From CAYJPV01 sp964372095 (lineage in GTDB: Bacteria; Acidobacteriota; Vicinamibacteria; Vicinamibacterales; JAKQTR01): a stretch of DNA of 64,000 nt. A program made the position numbers and the translations under genes. The stretch spans positions 238,570 through 302,569 of the forward strand of contig CAYJPV010000004.1 of assembly GCA_964372095.1 (NCBI GenBank). Direction: 5' to 3'. This document shows, piece after piece, positions 35,926 to 44,949 of the stretch (within the stretch, counting starts at the first letter, position 1; each line of letters begins with the position of its first letter). A model generated the notes under the pieces. It worked only from the letters and a program-made list of their open reading frames with translations. It searched no databases and was not told where the DNA came from.

Positions 35926-38196
35926 TCAACGCTTAAGATGGAGCAGTTCCGGCTACGCCCCTTTCGCACGCCGGAAGACACGCTGCGCCGGATCTTGGAG
36001 TCCTTTTCGACGAAGCACCGGCTTCCAGACGATAAGTCGCCAATCTGGGTCAACGAGCGACTGTCCTGGATAGGATCCGCGCTCGAGCGTGACCGCGATC
36101 TTGCCGAGACACCCCTGGGTGGAGTTCTCTTAGCGCTTCTCGCTGCGGAACCCACGCGGCATTCATTGCCACGTGGTCGTGCGAACACCTTGAGCGCTGT
36201 CGTCGATGGCGTGGTTGAGCGGTGGGAGTTGTCGCAGCGGCAGCTCGTAAGCGAAGTTCAGGTTGGCAGTCTAAAAGGGAGCGAAGCCGCAGCTGGTCTC
36301 AAGGAGAGCTTTGCGAAGATCGGTTACGCCATACTGCGCCGCGGTGACGTGGCGGCTCACGACGTCAGAAGCGAACTGGCGGTTTGGCTGCGTAGCCGAT
36401 GGGCTCTGTCGTCTGGCCAGGCTGACTTGACTGCGCGTGAGATGTTCGCCCTCTGGGATGAAGCGGGCATCTTCATGGCATCTGAAGCGACAGAGACCGT
36501 GACTGCTCGGCTGCAACTCCTCGCCGAGATCGGCGCTGCACGTTACGTCGCGAGTTTGGAAGCCGCCGATATTCCGAGCGAAGTCCAGCGATTCGCGACA
36601 AGCGAAGTCCTTTTCGAGGTTGCGTCTCTTGCGGCCGGTCTTTCCGAGCACGCGTCAGCGGCGCTGGTGACATTCTGCACCTCACAGGCGCAGGTGAAGT
36701 GGGATCTCAAAGCGGCGAAGCACCTTCGTGACGGGGCGGCCCATCTGCAGTCTGCAGTGAACGTTGCCGAGGCGCTCGCCCGAGATGCCCAAGGGGCCCA
36801 GGCGGACGACGAGCAATGGGAGGCCGCGAAAGCGATTGCACTTCTACCCGTACCTTTCACGCTGAAGGGAGCCCTGCTCGGGCGATTCGAAGGCTTGCTC
36901 GCTGACGAACGGGGTCGCGTCGTTCGAGCCCTGTGCCAAGCTTCAGAGAGGCTATCGATCGACGATCCAGCCGCTACGCTTGAAGCAGTTCGGCAGACTC
37001 TGCGTCCGGGCAAGCATTCGCCGAAGCGACGTGCAAAGTTTGTCCTCTTTCCAGAGGACGATGACGTTGGCGATCTGCTTCTCTACGTGACCGAACATGT
37101 TCTTCCTCTGAGACCTGAACTCGCCGACGCGATCGTCGAAGCGGGCCGTGACGGAAGCGTCCGCCTGTGGGAGCGCCTCGACACCGTCCTTGACCGAATC
37201 GGTAGGTCAGACATCGTCGCTTCGAGAAATCAGAACCTGTACAAGTCCTACGAAGAGATGGGACGAAGCTTCGAGACCATGCAGAGGGATTGGCGTCGAT
37301 TCCTCTCAATTATTGGGGAACAGGCACCTGTCAAGCCTCTGTCTTTCGGGGAGTCGTGGCGGCTCGACGAATTGGTCGACTTCCTTGCGACGCTCAGAGT
37401 CTGTACGTCAGAGGCGGGGGCCATTTCCTCAGCGCTGTACTACTCGGAGGAGGACGTTCGGTCCCTGGTCCGCCTCGCGTCGACCTTGGGACGGTTCAAT
37501 GCTGAAGTCCTCGCAACTGAGTCACGCATCGCTATTGCGCTTGAAGAACGGAGCCATTCGACGACGCTGTTGTGCGAAGGTGGAAACAGACGCGAGCTGC
37601 GCAATTGGGAGGACGCAGACGGCAGCGCTATCGACGTGGCAATTGATCTCCTGCATGGCACCAGGTGGCTCAGCCGCATCGCTTCGGAAGCGCTCGCCCG
37701 CTGCCCCAGTTCCGGCGTGTCAGATCGGATCGAGAAGGTGCTTGCCGAGATTCGGCCGATCAACAGGCTGCACGCGGGCTCTGCGATTATCGACCTGGGT
37801 GACCAGACTAGCGAGCGGGCCATCAGGTGGCAGCAGTCAACGGACCCGTTTACGCGGCAGTTGGCAGCTTGGTGGTTTGCACACCAAGAGTCGGACTCTA
37901 TTGGGGAACACGTGGAACGCGCGTTTGCGGATTCCGATCGCGGCGTTCGTGTCGCTGCGGCCCGAGGGCTGCGCCGGCGGACCTTGTCGGAAGCGGTAAA
38001 GATGCGGTTGCAGGCGTTGTCGTCGGACGCTCCAGTCGGATACGTCTGCATGCACTGCGGGACAGTGAATCCCGCGGAAAGCCGGTCCTGCACGAAATGC
38101 AACATCGTCGGCCCCGCGTTGAAGCCCGAAGTCCAGAAGGCAGTCGATCCGGATTCAACCGCCAGGTTCAACGACGACGACGAGGAGGACGACTAG
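35926..38196 (+). pseudogene. Nuclease-NACHT defence gene, 3' part
   Basis: Continuation of the gene at 28268-29620: 756 codons from STLKMEQFRLRPF to the stop. The sequence is helical and repeat-like (RLQLLAEIGAARYV, later RGVRVAAARGLRRRTL), as in the sensor domains of NACHT/STAND proteins. Near the C-terminus, CMHCGTVNPAESRSCTKC forms a zinc ribbon, and the last residues are acidic (DDDEEDD). The frame is open back to 35896 inside the transposon end, but no natural start is there. The part cannot make the full protein unless the transposon leaves. Confidence 0.85.
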
Positions 38197-38517
38197 GCTC
38201 GCTGCCGCCGTGATGTGACTGTGACGTGACGCTGTCGATCAAGCCCCTCGGTGAACAGCCGACGATCGGCAGTTTCTGGTCGAGGCAAGACCGGCAATTG
38301 CTGGCGCCTGACCAAGGCAATTGAGTTCTGCCGCAGTGGCCCCGCCGTGCGCAAGTCGCAGTGCGCCTACGTGCGCCAGCTGCGCGGCCCGCACTCAAAC
38401 AGCAGTGGTCGCTGGCCACACGTCGGTAGGTGCGGCCCGCCCGGGCGGCGGTGTGTCAGGGGGCGGTGTATTCCACTGAAACGTGGCCTTTCAGCGCATG
38501 TTGAAATCATCACAAAT
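38197..38517. other. Gap between NACHT gene and AbiE pair
   Basis: No supported gene. The stretch near 38450-38500 (CACTGAAACGTGGCC) resembles sequence often seen at ends of IS21-type remnants, but nothing more can be shown. Confidence 0.3.
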
Positions 38518-38557
38518 GGTGAAACTTGCTTGACTATTTCACCCAAAGTGATATTTT
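38518..38557 (+). promoter_or_regulatory. AbiE promoter with flanking inverted repeat
   Basis: GGTGAAA (38518-38524) and TTTCACC (38537-38543) are inverted repeats 12 bases apart, spanning the -35 TTGACT (38530-38535). A -10 TATTTT lies at 38552-38557 (16-base spacer). The GTG start at 38564 is only 7 bases beyond the -10, which implies a leaderless or nearly leaderless mRNA. AbiEi antitoxins repress by binding such repeats. Confidence 0.7.
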
Positions 38558-38563
38558 CATCAT

Positions 38564-39646
38564 GTGCTGGATACTGCCGTTCTAGTGAAAAGCGTAGAGC
38601 ACCAGGCGGTCGGGACACTTCGCTCGCTCTTGGAGCAGGTGCCGACAATCAGGCTCGTGAGCATCGACCACGAGGCCCATGATCACAATCGCCGAGCAGA
38701 CGTTGTCGCGCACCTCGACCTGGCGGGCACGAGCCACGCACTATTGTGCGCCGTGACGTCCAGCGGCCAGCCGCGCCACGTTCGGACGGCCCTACTCCAA
38801 CTACGCAATGACATCGCTCATCGCGAGCCGCAGGCGACGCCGGTCCTGATCGCGCCCTACCTGTCGCACGATGCTCAAGCGCTGTGTCGTGAGCACAACG
38901 TAGGATTTCTTGACCTCACAGGCAACGCGCGGCTGATCTTCGGCGGCGTCTTCATCGACCGTCAGGTTGCGAGCCAGCCCGTTGCCGAGCGGAGAGAACT
39001 CCGTTCCCTCTTCAAGCCGAAGTCCGCGCAGGTGCTGCGTGTGATGCTACGCGATCCCGCTCAGGCCTGGAGAGTGACGGCACTCGCGGAGGCCGCCGCT
39101 GTCAGCCTTGGCCACGTCAGCAATGTGCGCGCGGGGTTGCTCGCGCGAGAGTGGGCACAGGTCTCCGACGATGGCCTGTTTCTGTCGAGGCCAGGTGCGC
39201 TGCTGGATGCATGGCGCGCCGTCTACAAGCCACCGGCCGGCACGCACGCCAGCTTCTACACTACCTTGCATGGCAGTGCGTTCGAGGACGTCGCACGTCG
39301 AAACCTCCACTCCGACGGCGCCAGCGGCCTGGCGGCATTCGCGTCGTTCTCGGCGGCACAATGGCTTGCCCCCTATGGGCGCACGGGTAGCCACTACTTC
39401 TATGCGGATGCTGAAGGGCTGGAACGACTGCGGTTGGCCTTGAAGTTGTCACCGATCTCCAAAGGCGAGAACGTGTTCGTGACGGTACTTCAGGATCCCG
39501 GGGTGTTCCGCGACGCCGTGGAGCCGGCGCCTGGCGTTATCTGTACCAGTCCCGTCCAAACCTATCTTGACCTCGCCGTCGCCGGCGAGCGTGGACGTGA
39601 GGCCGCCGAGCATCTACGACACGAAAGGCTGGCATGGCCAACATGA
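38564..39646 (+). CDS. AbiEi-family antitoxin (type IV)
   Basis: 360 residues. The middle contains EHNVGFLDLTGNARLIFGGV and an HTH-like block (RVTALAEAAAVSLGHVSNVR, residues ~165-190). The C-terminus has FYTTLHGSAFEDVA and ICTSPVQTYLDLAVAGERGR, the pattern of long AbiEi antitoxins. These repress their own operon and counter the nucleotidyltransferase toxin. The toxin gene overlaps its end by 13 bases. The GTG at 38564 is taken as the start because the promoter leaves no room upstream; GTG 38585 is an alternative. An inverted repeat at the promoter supports autoregulation. Confidence 0.82.
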   Translation: MLDTAVLVKSVEHQAVGTLRSLLEQVPTIRLVSIDHEAHDHNRRADVVAHLDLAGTSHALLCAVTSSGQPRHVRTALLQLRNDIAHREPQATPVLIAPYLSHDAQALCREHNVGFLDLTGNARLIFGGVFIDRQVASQPVAERRELRSLFKPKSAQVLRVMLRDPAQAWRVTALAEAAAVSLGHVSNVRAGLLAREWAQVSDDGLFLSRPGALLDAWRAVYKPPAGTHASFYTTLHGSAFEDVARRNLHSDGASGLAAFASFSAAQWLAPYGRTGSHYFYADAEGLERLRLALKLSPISKGENVFVTVLQDPGVFRDAVEPAPGVICTSPVQTYLDLAVAGERGREAAEHLRHERLAWPT

Positions 39647-40503
39647 CTCCGGGCGAACCCCAATCGGCTGCGGACTACGATGACCGCACGACGGCGGCCG
39701 TCAAGACGGTGCTTGTCGAAATGGGCCAGATCCTTGGGAGCTTCCAAGGTAAGTTCGCCATCGTAGGCGGTGCCGTTCCGTGGTTGCTGCTGGGCAACGA
39801 GGACATGCCACACGTTGGCACGCTCGACGTGGACGTCAGTCTGGATGCCGAGGCCTTGGGTGATGGCGAATATGCGACGCTGATCGATGCCCTGCGTGGC
39901 CACGGCTACGAACAGCGCGACGAACTGCGACGTTTCCAACTCGTGCGGCGGGTTCCTGTCGAAGATGGAGGCGCTCCCATCGACATCATCGTGGACTTCC
40001 TGATGCCGCGTGACGCGGCGATCGTCAGGAACGATCCGCCCTTGATCAGCGACTTCGCGGTGCAACGAGCCGACGGCGTGGACTTGGCCCTGCGCTTCTA
40101 CCAGTTCGTGGCCATAGCGGGTCCGATGCCAGGCGGTGGTACGAACCGTGTCGAGCTCGCCGTCTGTTCCATCCCGGCCCTCTTGGCGATGAAGGGGCAT
40201 GCCCTCGAAAAGCGCTTCAAGCAAAAGGACGCCTACGACATCTACTACTGCATCCGCAACTACCCCGGTGGGCCTGAAGCGCTTGCCGACGCATGCCGAC
40301 CGCTTCTCGAGCATGAGAGCGGTGCCGCAGGCTACCGGTTCATTTCTGGCAAGTTCGATACGGTCGATGGCTACGGGCCTACCTGTGTGCGGCAATTCGT
40401 CGAAGACACCTCGGTGCTGGGCGACCGCAGTCCGGAACAGTGGCAGCAGGACGCCTTCGGCCAGGTTGACGCTTGGCTGCAGGCGCTCGGTCTGAGACTC
40501 TGA
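39634..40503 (+). CDS. AbiEii-like nucleotidyltransferase toxin
   Basis: 289 residues. The nucleotidyltransferase core is FAIVGGAVPWLLLGNE followed by GTLDVDVSLD, with the metal-binding Asp pair in TLDVDVSLD. A third acidic site is in IDIIVDFLMP, and a helix with KRFKQKDAYDIYYCIRNY follows, typical of AbiEii/MNT toxins. Such toxins modify tRNA or other targets and stop growth during phage attack. The overlap with the antitoxin gene gives coupled translation. Looks intact. Confidence 0.83.
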   Translation: MANMTPGEPQSAADYDDRTTAAVKTVLVEMGQILGSFQGKFAIVGGAVPWLLLGNEDMPHVGTLDVDVSLDAEALGDGEYATLIDALRGHGYEQRDELRRFQLVRRVPVEDGGAPIDIIVDFLMPRDAAIVRNDPPLISDFAVQRADGVDLALRFYQFVAIAGPMPGGGTNRVELAVCSIPALLAMKGHALEKRFKQKDAYDIYYCIRNYPGGPEALADACRPLLEHESGAAGYRFISGKFDTVDGYGPTCVRQFVEDTSVLGDRSPEQWQQDAFGQVDAWLQALGLRL

Positions 40504-40548
40504 GCTTCGTGCGGTGTGTTCCAGGACGAGAATGGCAGCCTGACCGCC

Positions 40549-40721
40549 GTCTCCAATGTGTCTCCACGACCGGGGGAGAATCCAGAGGACTGGCGGGGAC
40601 TGCTGTGCACAACTCGACGCCTGTAACTGCATGAGACCAGACCCCTTAGAGCCAGAAGTCGCGCGCCATCAACCACTTAGAGAAACGCGTTTCTAGGGTT
40701 CGAATCCCTCTCTCTCCGCCA
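40549..40721 (+). repeat. att-like direct repeat B ending in a tRNA 3' end
   Basis: Second copy of the repeat at 27650-27822. Here the variable-arm-like stem AGAAACGCGTTTCT is intact, while copy A has lost half of it. It ends with GGTTCGAATCCCTCTCTC and TCCGCCA. The tRNA 5' half is absent, so this is an attachment-site remnant and not a functional tRNA. Confidence 0.75.
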
Positions 40722-40728
40722 GCCTTCG

Positions 40729-40828
40729 NNNNNNNNNNNNNNNNNNNNNNNNNNNNNNNNNNNNNNNNNNNNNNNNNNNNNNNNNNNNNNNNNNNNNNNN
40801 NNNNNNNNNNNNNNNNNNNNNNNNNNNN
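40729..40828. other. Assembly gap (100 N)
   Basis: Exactly 100 undetermined bases, the usual placeholder for a scaffold gap of unknown size. It adjoins tandem repeats, which probably broke the assembly. Confidence 0.99.
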
Positions 40829-41040
40829 CTCCCCTCCAGCTTGCCATCTCCTTCGGGGAGCTCCGGCTGGGCAAGCCAGCCTTTGTGCGAAGGCTGTCCC
40901 GCCGTAGCCGCGAGCGCAGCGAGCGCTTGGCGAAGGCGGACGACCCCCGCTCCCCTCCAGCTTGCCATCTCCTTCGGGGAGCTCCGGCTGGGCAAGCCAG
41001 CCTTCGCGCGAAGGCTGTCCACCGGAGCCCGTGACCTGTC
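40829..41040. repeat. Tandem 121-bp repeat next to the gap
   Basis: CTCCCCTCCAGCTTGCCATC and the ~75 bases after it occur at 40829 and again at 40950, a period of 121 bases. The intervening part is GC-rich with short palindromes (CGCGAGCGCAGCGAGCGC). More copies may be hidden in the N gap. Confidence 0.85.
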
Positions 41041-41049
41041 CCGCCCAGG

Positions 41050-42279
41050 CTACGGCAGGCGCATCACGCGAGCGCGAACGGTCAATCGCTGACCCGCCCG
41101 TCCGAGCACCAGCGTGCGCCAATCGCCAGGCGCTCCTCGCAGCGCCTGGATCACTGCACCCATCGGCGCACCCGTGGCATCGAGCGCGTCAACCCGCAGC
41201 AGCGTGTCGCCGGGCAACACGCCCGGCACGGTCGGCTGGCCGTTCTTCGAGACCACGCCCGCCACGGTGAAGGATCCGTCGGTCTCGGCGCGCAGCGTCA
41301 GGCCCACGATGTCGAGGTCGTCGATGCGACGATCAGGCCCGGCCTGCCAGTAGGTCTGCTGCCCCGGGAAGTCCACCTCGAGCCTGAAACGCGAGAGGAC
41401 GTTTCCGCCCAGAAACCCCGCGACTGGCCCGGCGGACTTCTTCGAGTACCAGTCGAACAGGCTCTGGTCGAGTCCGAGCACCGCGGTGTCCGACACGCGC
41501 ACACCACCGACAGCCAGGACTGGCAGTCGCAGCAGCATGCCGCGCGTTTCCAAGTCGAAGCCGAAGAAATTGGAGGATCCCGCAGCGCCGGCCGCCTGAT
41601 GCCAGTCTGCGTGCTGCCGGGCCCAGTGTTTCGTCAGCGTGTCGCTCACCCACGTACCGGCCGAACCCGTATCGACGCCGAGCGCGACGGTCTGGCCCTC
41701 GATGTCGACGTCAATCATGAACAGACCGGTGTCGGCATTGACGCGGCACGGCACGGCCGTCCCGCGCGGCGACACAGCGCCGGGCGTGGCAAGGGTGATC
41801 TGGCGGGCGGGGTAGTCGAAGACAACATGCAGGTGACGCAGAGCCCGCGCCGGAACCGTGATCTCGGCCTGGACACCGGGCCGGGCCACACGCGCTGGAA
41901 ACACCTGGACCGCGAGTCCCGCCGTGTCGAGCGCTACGCCTCCCACACGCACGGGCGGCGCAGGTGACGTCGTCGCGACGGCCCGTTCCCCGCCGGGCGT
42001 CAGGGCCGACACGTCAAGCCCCAGCTCCCGCGCCAGCGGCGCCGCTAGCACCAGGGCGGTGCCACCGGTGTCGATCCACGCGCGCGCAAGGCGGACGGCT
42101 CCGTCGGGGCGCGGGAGTCCGACCTCGATGGTGAGACGGCCGTGATCGAGAACGAAGGGGACCGTGGCCGAGGGCGGTGACTCCACGTCACCGGCCCGGG
42201 CTGCGTCGTGGATCTCCGCGCCGAACGCGTTGGTGGCAATCGCCAGCACGACGACGGCGGCAAGACAGGGGAATCTCAT
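41050..42279 (-). CDS. Secreted retropepsin-like aspartyl protease with PDZ domain
   Basis: 409 residues. A signal peptide (FPCLAAVVVLAIATNAFGAE) is followed by two retropepsin-like halves. The first has RAWIDTGGTALVLAAPLARE (residues ~65-85); the second has VALGVDTGSAGTWVSDTL (~205-220). Both carry a catalytic-type DTG. The C-terminus is a PDZ domain (PTVPGVLPGDTLLRVDAL). Such proteins are periplasmic or exported proteases common in Acidobacteria-like genomes. ATG 42279 is chosen over upstream starts because the signal peptide begins there. It stands alone on the reverse strand. Confidence 0.85.
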   Translation of the reverse strand: MRFPCLAAVVVLAIATNAFGAEIHDAARAGDVESPPSATVPFVLDHGRLTIEVGLPRPDGAVRLARAWIDTGGTALVLAAPLARELGLDVSALTPGGERAVATTSPAPPVRVGGVALDTAGLAVQVFPARVARPGVQAEITVPARALRHLHVVFDYPARQITLATPGAVSPRGTAVPCRVNADTGLFMIDVDIEGQTVALGVDTGSAGTWVSDTLTKHWARQHADWHQAAGAAGSSNFFGFDLETRGMLLRLPVLAVGGVRVSDTAVLGLDQSLFDWYSKKSAGPVAGFLGGNVLSRFRLEVDFPGQQTYWQAGPDRRIDDLDIVGLTLRAETDGSFTVAGVVSKNGQPTVPGVLPGDTLLRVDALDATGAPMGAVIQALRGAPGDWRTLVLGRAGQRLTVRARVMRLP

Positions 42280-42602
42280 GCCGGGCCGCAGACCCGCCAG
42301 CCGCGCGCGGTGAGGGCCATCCTGCAGAAGTAGGACCATACGCTCACTCCGGGTGGGCGATGCCCCGTTGGGCCGCCCTGTTTCCAAGTTGGACGAATCG
42401 TCGGACCCTTCCGGGCGGCCGACTCAGGCCTCCGGGCGGGATGTAATCCTCTTGTAAGCGCCATCGAAACTCGCTTTCGAGGCGGTCGTGGTGCATGTTG
42501 ACCGCTATGTCAATAGGTGATGACGTCTCCAGCCCGTCTCCAGAACCCAGGAGGAATCCTGAGGACTGCCGGGGTCGGCCTCGCAGGACATTCGAGCTCC
42601 TG
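42280..42602. other. Intergenic region with a partial att-like stretch
   Basis: No gene is supported. Near 42520-42580 the sequence (GTCTCCAG...GTCTCCAGAACCC...AGGAATCCTGAGGACTG) resembles the start of the two att-like repeats at 27650 and 40549, so a third, degraded copy may be present. Confidence 0.4.
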
Positions 42603-42686
42603 GCGTTCAGCCGACGCCTATTCTAGCGTTCAGCCGACACTAATTCTAGCGTTCAGCCGATACATATTCTTGCATTCAGCCGATCC
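42603..42686. repeat. 23-bp tandem iterons (3.6 copies)
   Basis: Units start at 42603, 42626, 42649 and 42672 with GCGTTCAGCCGA (GCATTCAGCCGA in the last), each followed by a variable 5-6 bases and ATTCT. The array ends 19 bases before the GTG of the DUF4143 ATPase gene. The regular spacing of about two helical turns suits cooperative protein binding. Confidence 0.85.
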
Positions 42687-42704
42687 AGGGGGCTAGGATG
42701 TCCC

Positions 42705-43955
42705 GTGCCCAGGAGCATCACGCCCTACCCTCGTGTCCTCGCGCCGCGGCTGCGTGAGGCGATCGCCGACACGCCAGCCGTGCTCGTTCACGGCCCGCGG
42801 CAGAGCGGGAAGACCACGCTCGCGCGCATGGTGGGCGAGCCCCGCGGGTACCGCTACGTGTCGTTCGACGACGATGCCGTCCTTGCCGCGGCGCGGCACG
42901 ACCCCGTCGGTTTCGTGGCCCGGTTGCCGGCGAAGACGATTCTGGACGAAGTCCAGCGCGTGCCGGAACTGTTCAGTGCGATCAAAGCGACCATCGATCG
43001 GCGTCGGACCGCTGGCCGTTTCATTCTGACCGGTTCGGCTAACGTCCTTCTCGTCCCGCGCCTGGCTGACTCCCTGGCCGGGCGAATGGGGCTGTTACGG
43101 CTGCATCCGCTGGCGCAATGCGAGATCACGGGCGCACGGCCACGGTTCATTGATGCCGTGTTCACAGGCCACTTCAGAACCGGCATGACCGAACGCCTCG
43201 GTCCTGACCTCGCTGAGCGCATCGTGGCAGGCGGGTATCCCGCGGCGCTTGTCCGTCGCAGCGGGCGTCGTCGCGGCGCGTGGTATCGCGACTACGTCGA
43301 GACTCAGATCCAACGAGACGTCCGCGACCTCGCCCGCGTCCACGCGCTCGACGTGTTGCCACGACTGCTTGCGGTGGCCGCGAGTCACACGGCCACGTTG
43401 CTCAACGTGGCGGACCTGGCGGGGCCCTTCGAACTGACGCGTCAGACGATTCACGACTACGTGACGCTGCTGGAGCGGGTGTTCCTGATCGATCGTCTGC
43501 CCGCGTGGCACACGAACCACCTCGCCAGATTCGTCAAGCGATCCAAGCTTCATATGGGTGACACCGGCGTGGCTTGCGCGCTGCTTGGCCTGGACGCGCC
43601 GGCGCTCGACCGCGATCGGACCGCGATCGGGTTCCTGCTCGAGACCTTCGTCCTCCAGGAACTTCGTCGCCAGGCGAGCGGGCGCCCGTCGCCCGTGGAC
43701 TTCTTCCACTTCCGCGACCGCGACGATTTCGAGGTGGATATCGTCATGGAGCGGGGCCAGGCCGCCGTTGCCGGCGTCGAGGTGAAGGCGGCGGCGACCG
43801 TGGTGGAGCGAGACGTCCGGGGACTGCGCAAACTCAGGGCCGCCGCAGGCAGCCGCTTCACCGCTGGCGTGGTCCTCTATGACGGGACCGCCACCATCAA
43901 GTTCGACGACAACCTGTTCGCCGTTCCGTTGCGCTCGCTGTGGGAGGCGCCGTGA
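42705..43955 (+). CDS. AAA_14/DUF4143 ATPase
   Basis: 416 residues. The N-terminal ATPase has Walker A HGPRQSGKTTLARMVGEP (residues ~31-45), the Walker B-like AKTILDEVQRVPELF (~78) and the sensor segment GRFILTGSANVLLVPRLADS. The C-terminal DUF4143 domain ends in a nuclease-like motif (DRDDFEVDIVMERG, GVEVKAAATV). These proteins are widespread accessory ATPases, often linked to mobile or defence DNA, with no settled function. GTG 42705 is the likely start. The upstream 23-bp iterons may be its own control region. Confidence 0.88.
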   Translation: MPRSITPYPRVLAPRLREAIADTPAVLVHGPRQSGKTTLARMVGEPRGYRYVSFDDDAVLAAARHDPVGFVARLPAKTILDEVQRVPELFSAIKATIDRRRTAGRFILTGSANVLLVPRLADSLAGRMGLLRLHPLAQCEITGARPRFIDAVFTGHFRTGMTERLGPDLAERIVAGGYPAALVRRSGRRRGAWYRDYVETQIQRDVRDLARVHALDVLPRLLAVAASHTATLLNVADLAGPFELTRQTIHDYVTLLERVFLIDRLPAWHTNHLARFVKRSKLHMGDTGVACALLGLDAPALDRDRTAIGFLLETFVLQELRRQASGRPSPVDFFHFRDRDDFEVDIVMERGQAAVAGVEVKAAATVVERDVRGLRKLRAAAGSRFTAGVVLYDGTATIKFDDNLFAVPLRSLWEAP

Positions 43956-44144
43956 GGACCCGACAGTGTCGACGGACCTGATGCGACGAGCGCTTGTTGC
44001 CCTGGGCGCCACGCCGGGCGATGGCGGGCCGATGATGGACGCCGAGTTGGTTTGCCGGTGGCTTCTGCCGTTGGCGAAGGCCGCGACACGCGTCGATTGC
44101 GGAGGGCGACGGGTTGGCGTTATGATTGGTCAAGGTTGGTTAAG

Positions 44145-44387
44145 ATGCCGTACACCGTGAACCTCTACGAAGCCAAGACGCACCTGTCGGACCTGGTCGA
44201 ACGCGCGGCCCGTGGCGAGGAGATCGTCATCGCCAAGGCGGGCCAGCCTAAGGCGCGGCTGACGGCGGTCGTGCGCCCGCGGCGGCCGCGGAAACCTGGC
44301 ATCTGGCGTGGCCGGGTACGGATTGGCACCGACTTCGACGACCCGCTTCCCGACGAGCTTCTCCGTGCCTTCGAGGGTCGCTCGTGA
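44145..44387 (+). CDS. Phd/YefM-family antitoxin
   Basis: 80 residues. NLYEAKTHLSDLVERAARGE and IVIAKAGQPKARLTAV form the Phd/YefM DNA-binding and dimer part. The C-terminal tail (DPLPDELLRAFEGRS) should wrap the toxin. It overlaps the PIN toxin gene (GTGA). The frame is open upstream to 44052, but ATG 44145 is the family start. Confidence 0.9.
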   Translation: MPYTVNLYEAKTHLSDLVERAARGEEIVIAKAGQPKARLTAVVRPRRPRKPGIWRGRVRIGTDFDDPLPDELLRAFEGRS

Positions 44388-44764
44388 GGCTGTTACTCGA
44401 CACGCACGTCTTTCTCTGGTGGTGCGCAGACGATTCGCGGCTGGGGGAGCCTGAACGCGCCGCCATCCGGAATGGCGCGAACGAGGTCTTCTTGAGCGCC
44501 GCATCGGTCTGGGAGATGGCGATCAAGCAGACGCTCGGACGCCTGGAGATTCCGCAGCCGGCGTCGGCCGTGGCGGCACGGCTGGGAATCGAGCCGCTTC
44601 CGGTCTCGTTCGAACACGCCGAAGCGACACTGCAGCTGCCGCCCCTTCACCGCGATCCCTTCGACCGGCTTCTGCTGGCCCAGGCGAGGGTCGAGTCAGT
44701 GACGCTTGTCACCCGCGATCCGCAGGTCCGCGCTTACCCGGGCGTGACCTTCTTTCCTGCCTGA
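44384..44764 (+). CDS. PIN-domain toxin (VapC-like)
   Basis: 126 residues. The acidic active site is given by RLLLDTHVFLWW (Asp6), ASVWEMAIK (Glu ~44), PFDRLLLAQA (Asp ~91) and VTRDPQV (Asp ~108). This is a ribonuclease toxin of the DNA-binding-antitoxin Phd/PIN type. GTG 44384 overlaps the antitoxin stop, so expression is coupled. Confidence 0.9.
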   Translation: MRLLLDTHVFLWWCADDSRLGEPERAAIRNGANEVFLSAASVWEMAIKQTLGRLEIPQPASAVAARLGIEPLPVSFEHAEATLQLPPLHRDPFDRLLLAQARVESVTLVTRDPQVRAYPGVTFFPA

Positions 44765-44920
44765 GTCCGCCCGCGCGCCAGCCGGCACGGCCAGATGCCC
44801 CGTCTCGCCGTGAATCACCCGCTGTTTTCATCCACCTGTTCCAGCAGGCTGCTGCTGCGCTGCGAACAGGCACACGAAACAAAACCCAGGGTTGCGTAAC
44901 GTGCCGACGAGGGCGTTGTG

Positions 44921-44949
44921 TTGCACGAAACGTAACCAGAAGTTACTAT
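44921..44949 (+). promoter_or_regulatory. Promoter-like TTGCAC / TACTAT before AbiEii remnant
   Basis: TTGCAC (44921-44926) and TACTAT (44944-44949) have the ideal 17-base spacing. GTAAC-CAGAA-GTTAC (44932-44946) forms a short inverted repeat over the spacer. It probably once drove the lost AbiE-type genes; now it reads into the AbiEii fragment and the GH106 ORF. Confidence 0.5.

Noticed and set aside
42603..42686. CRISPR array
   Set aside because: Units are 23 bp in direct tandem with only 5-6 variable bases, too short for repeat-spacer architecture. No cas genes are in the window.
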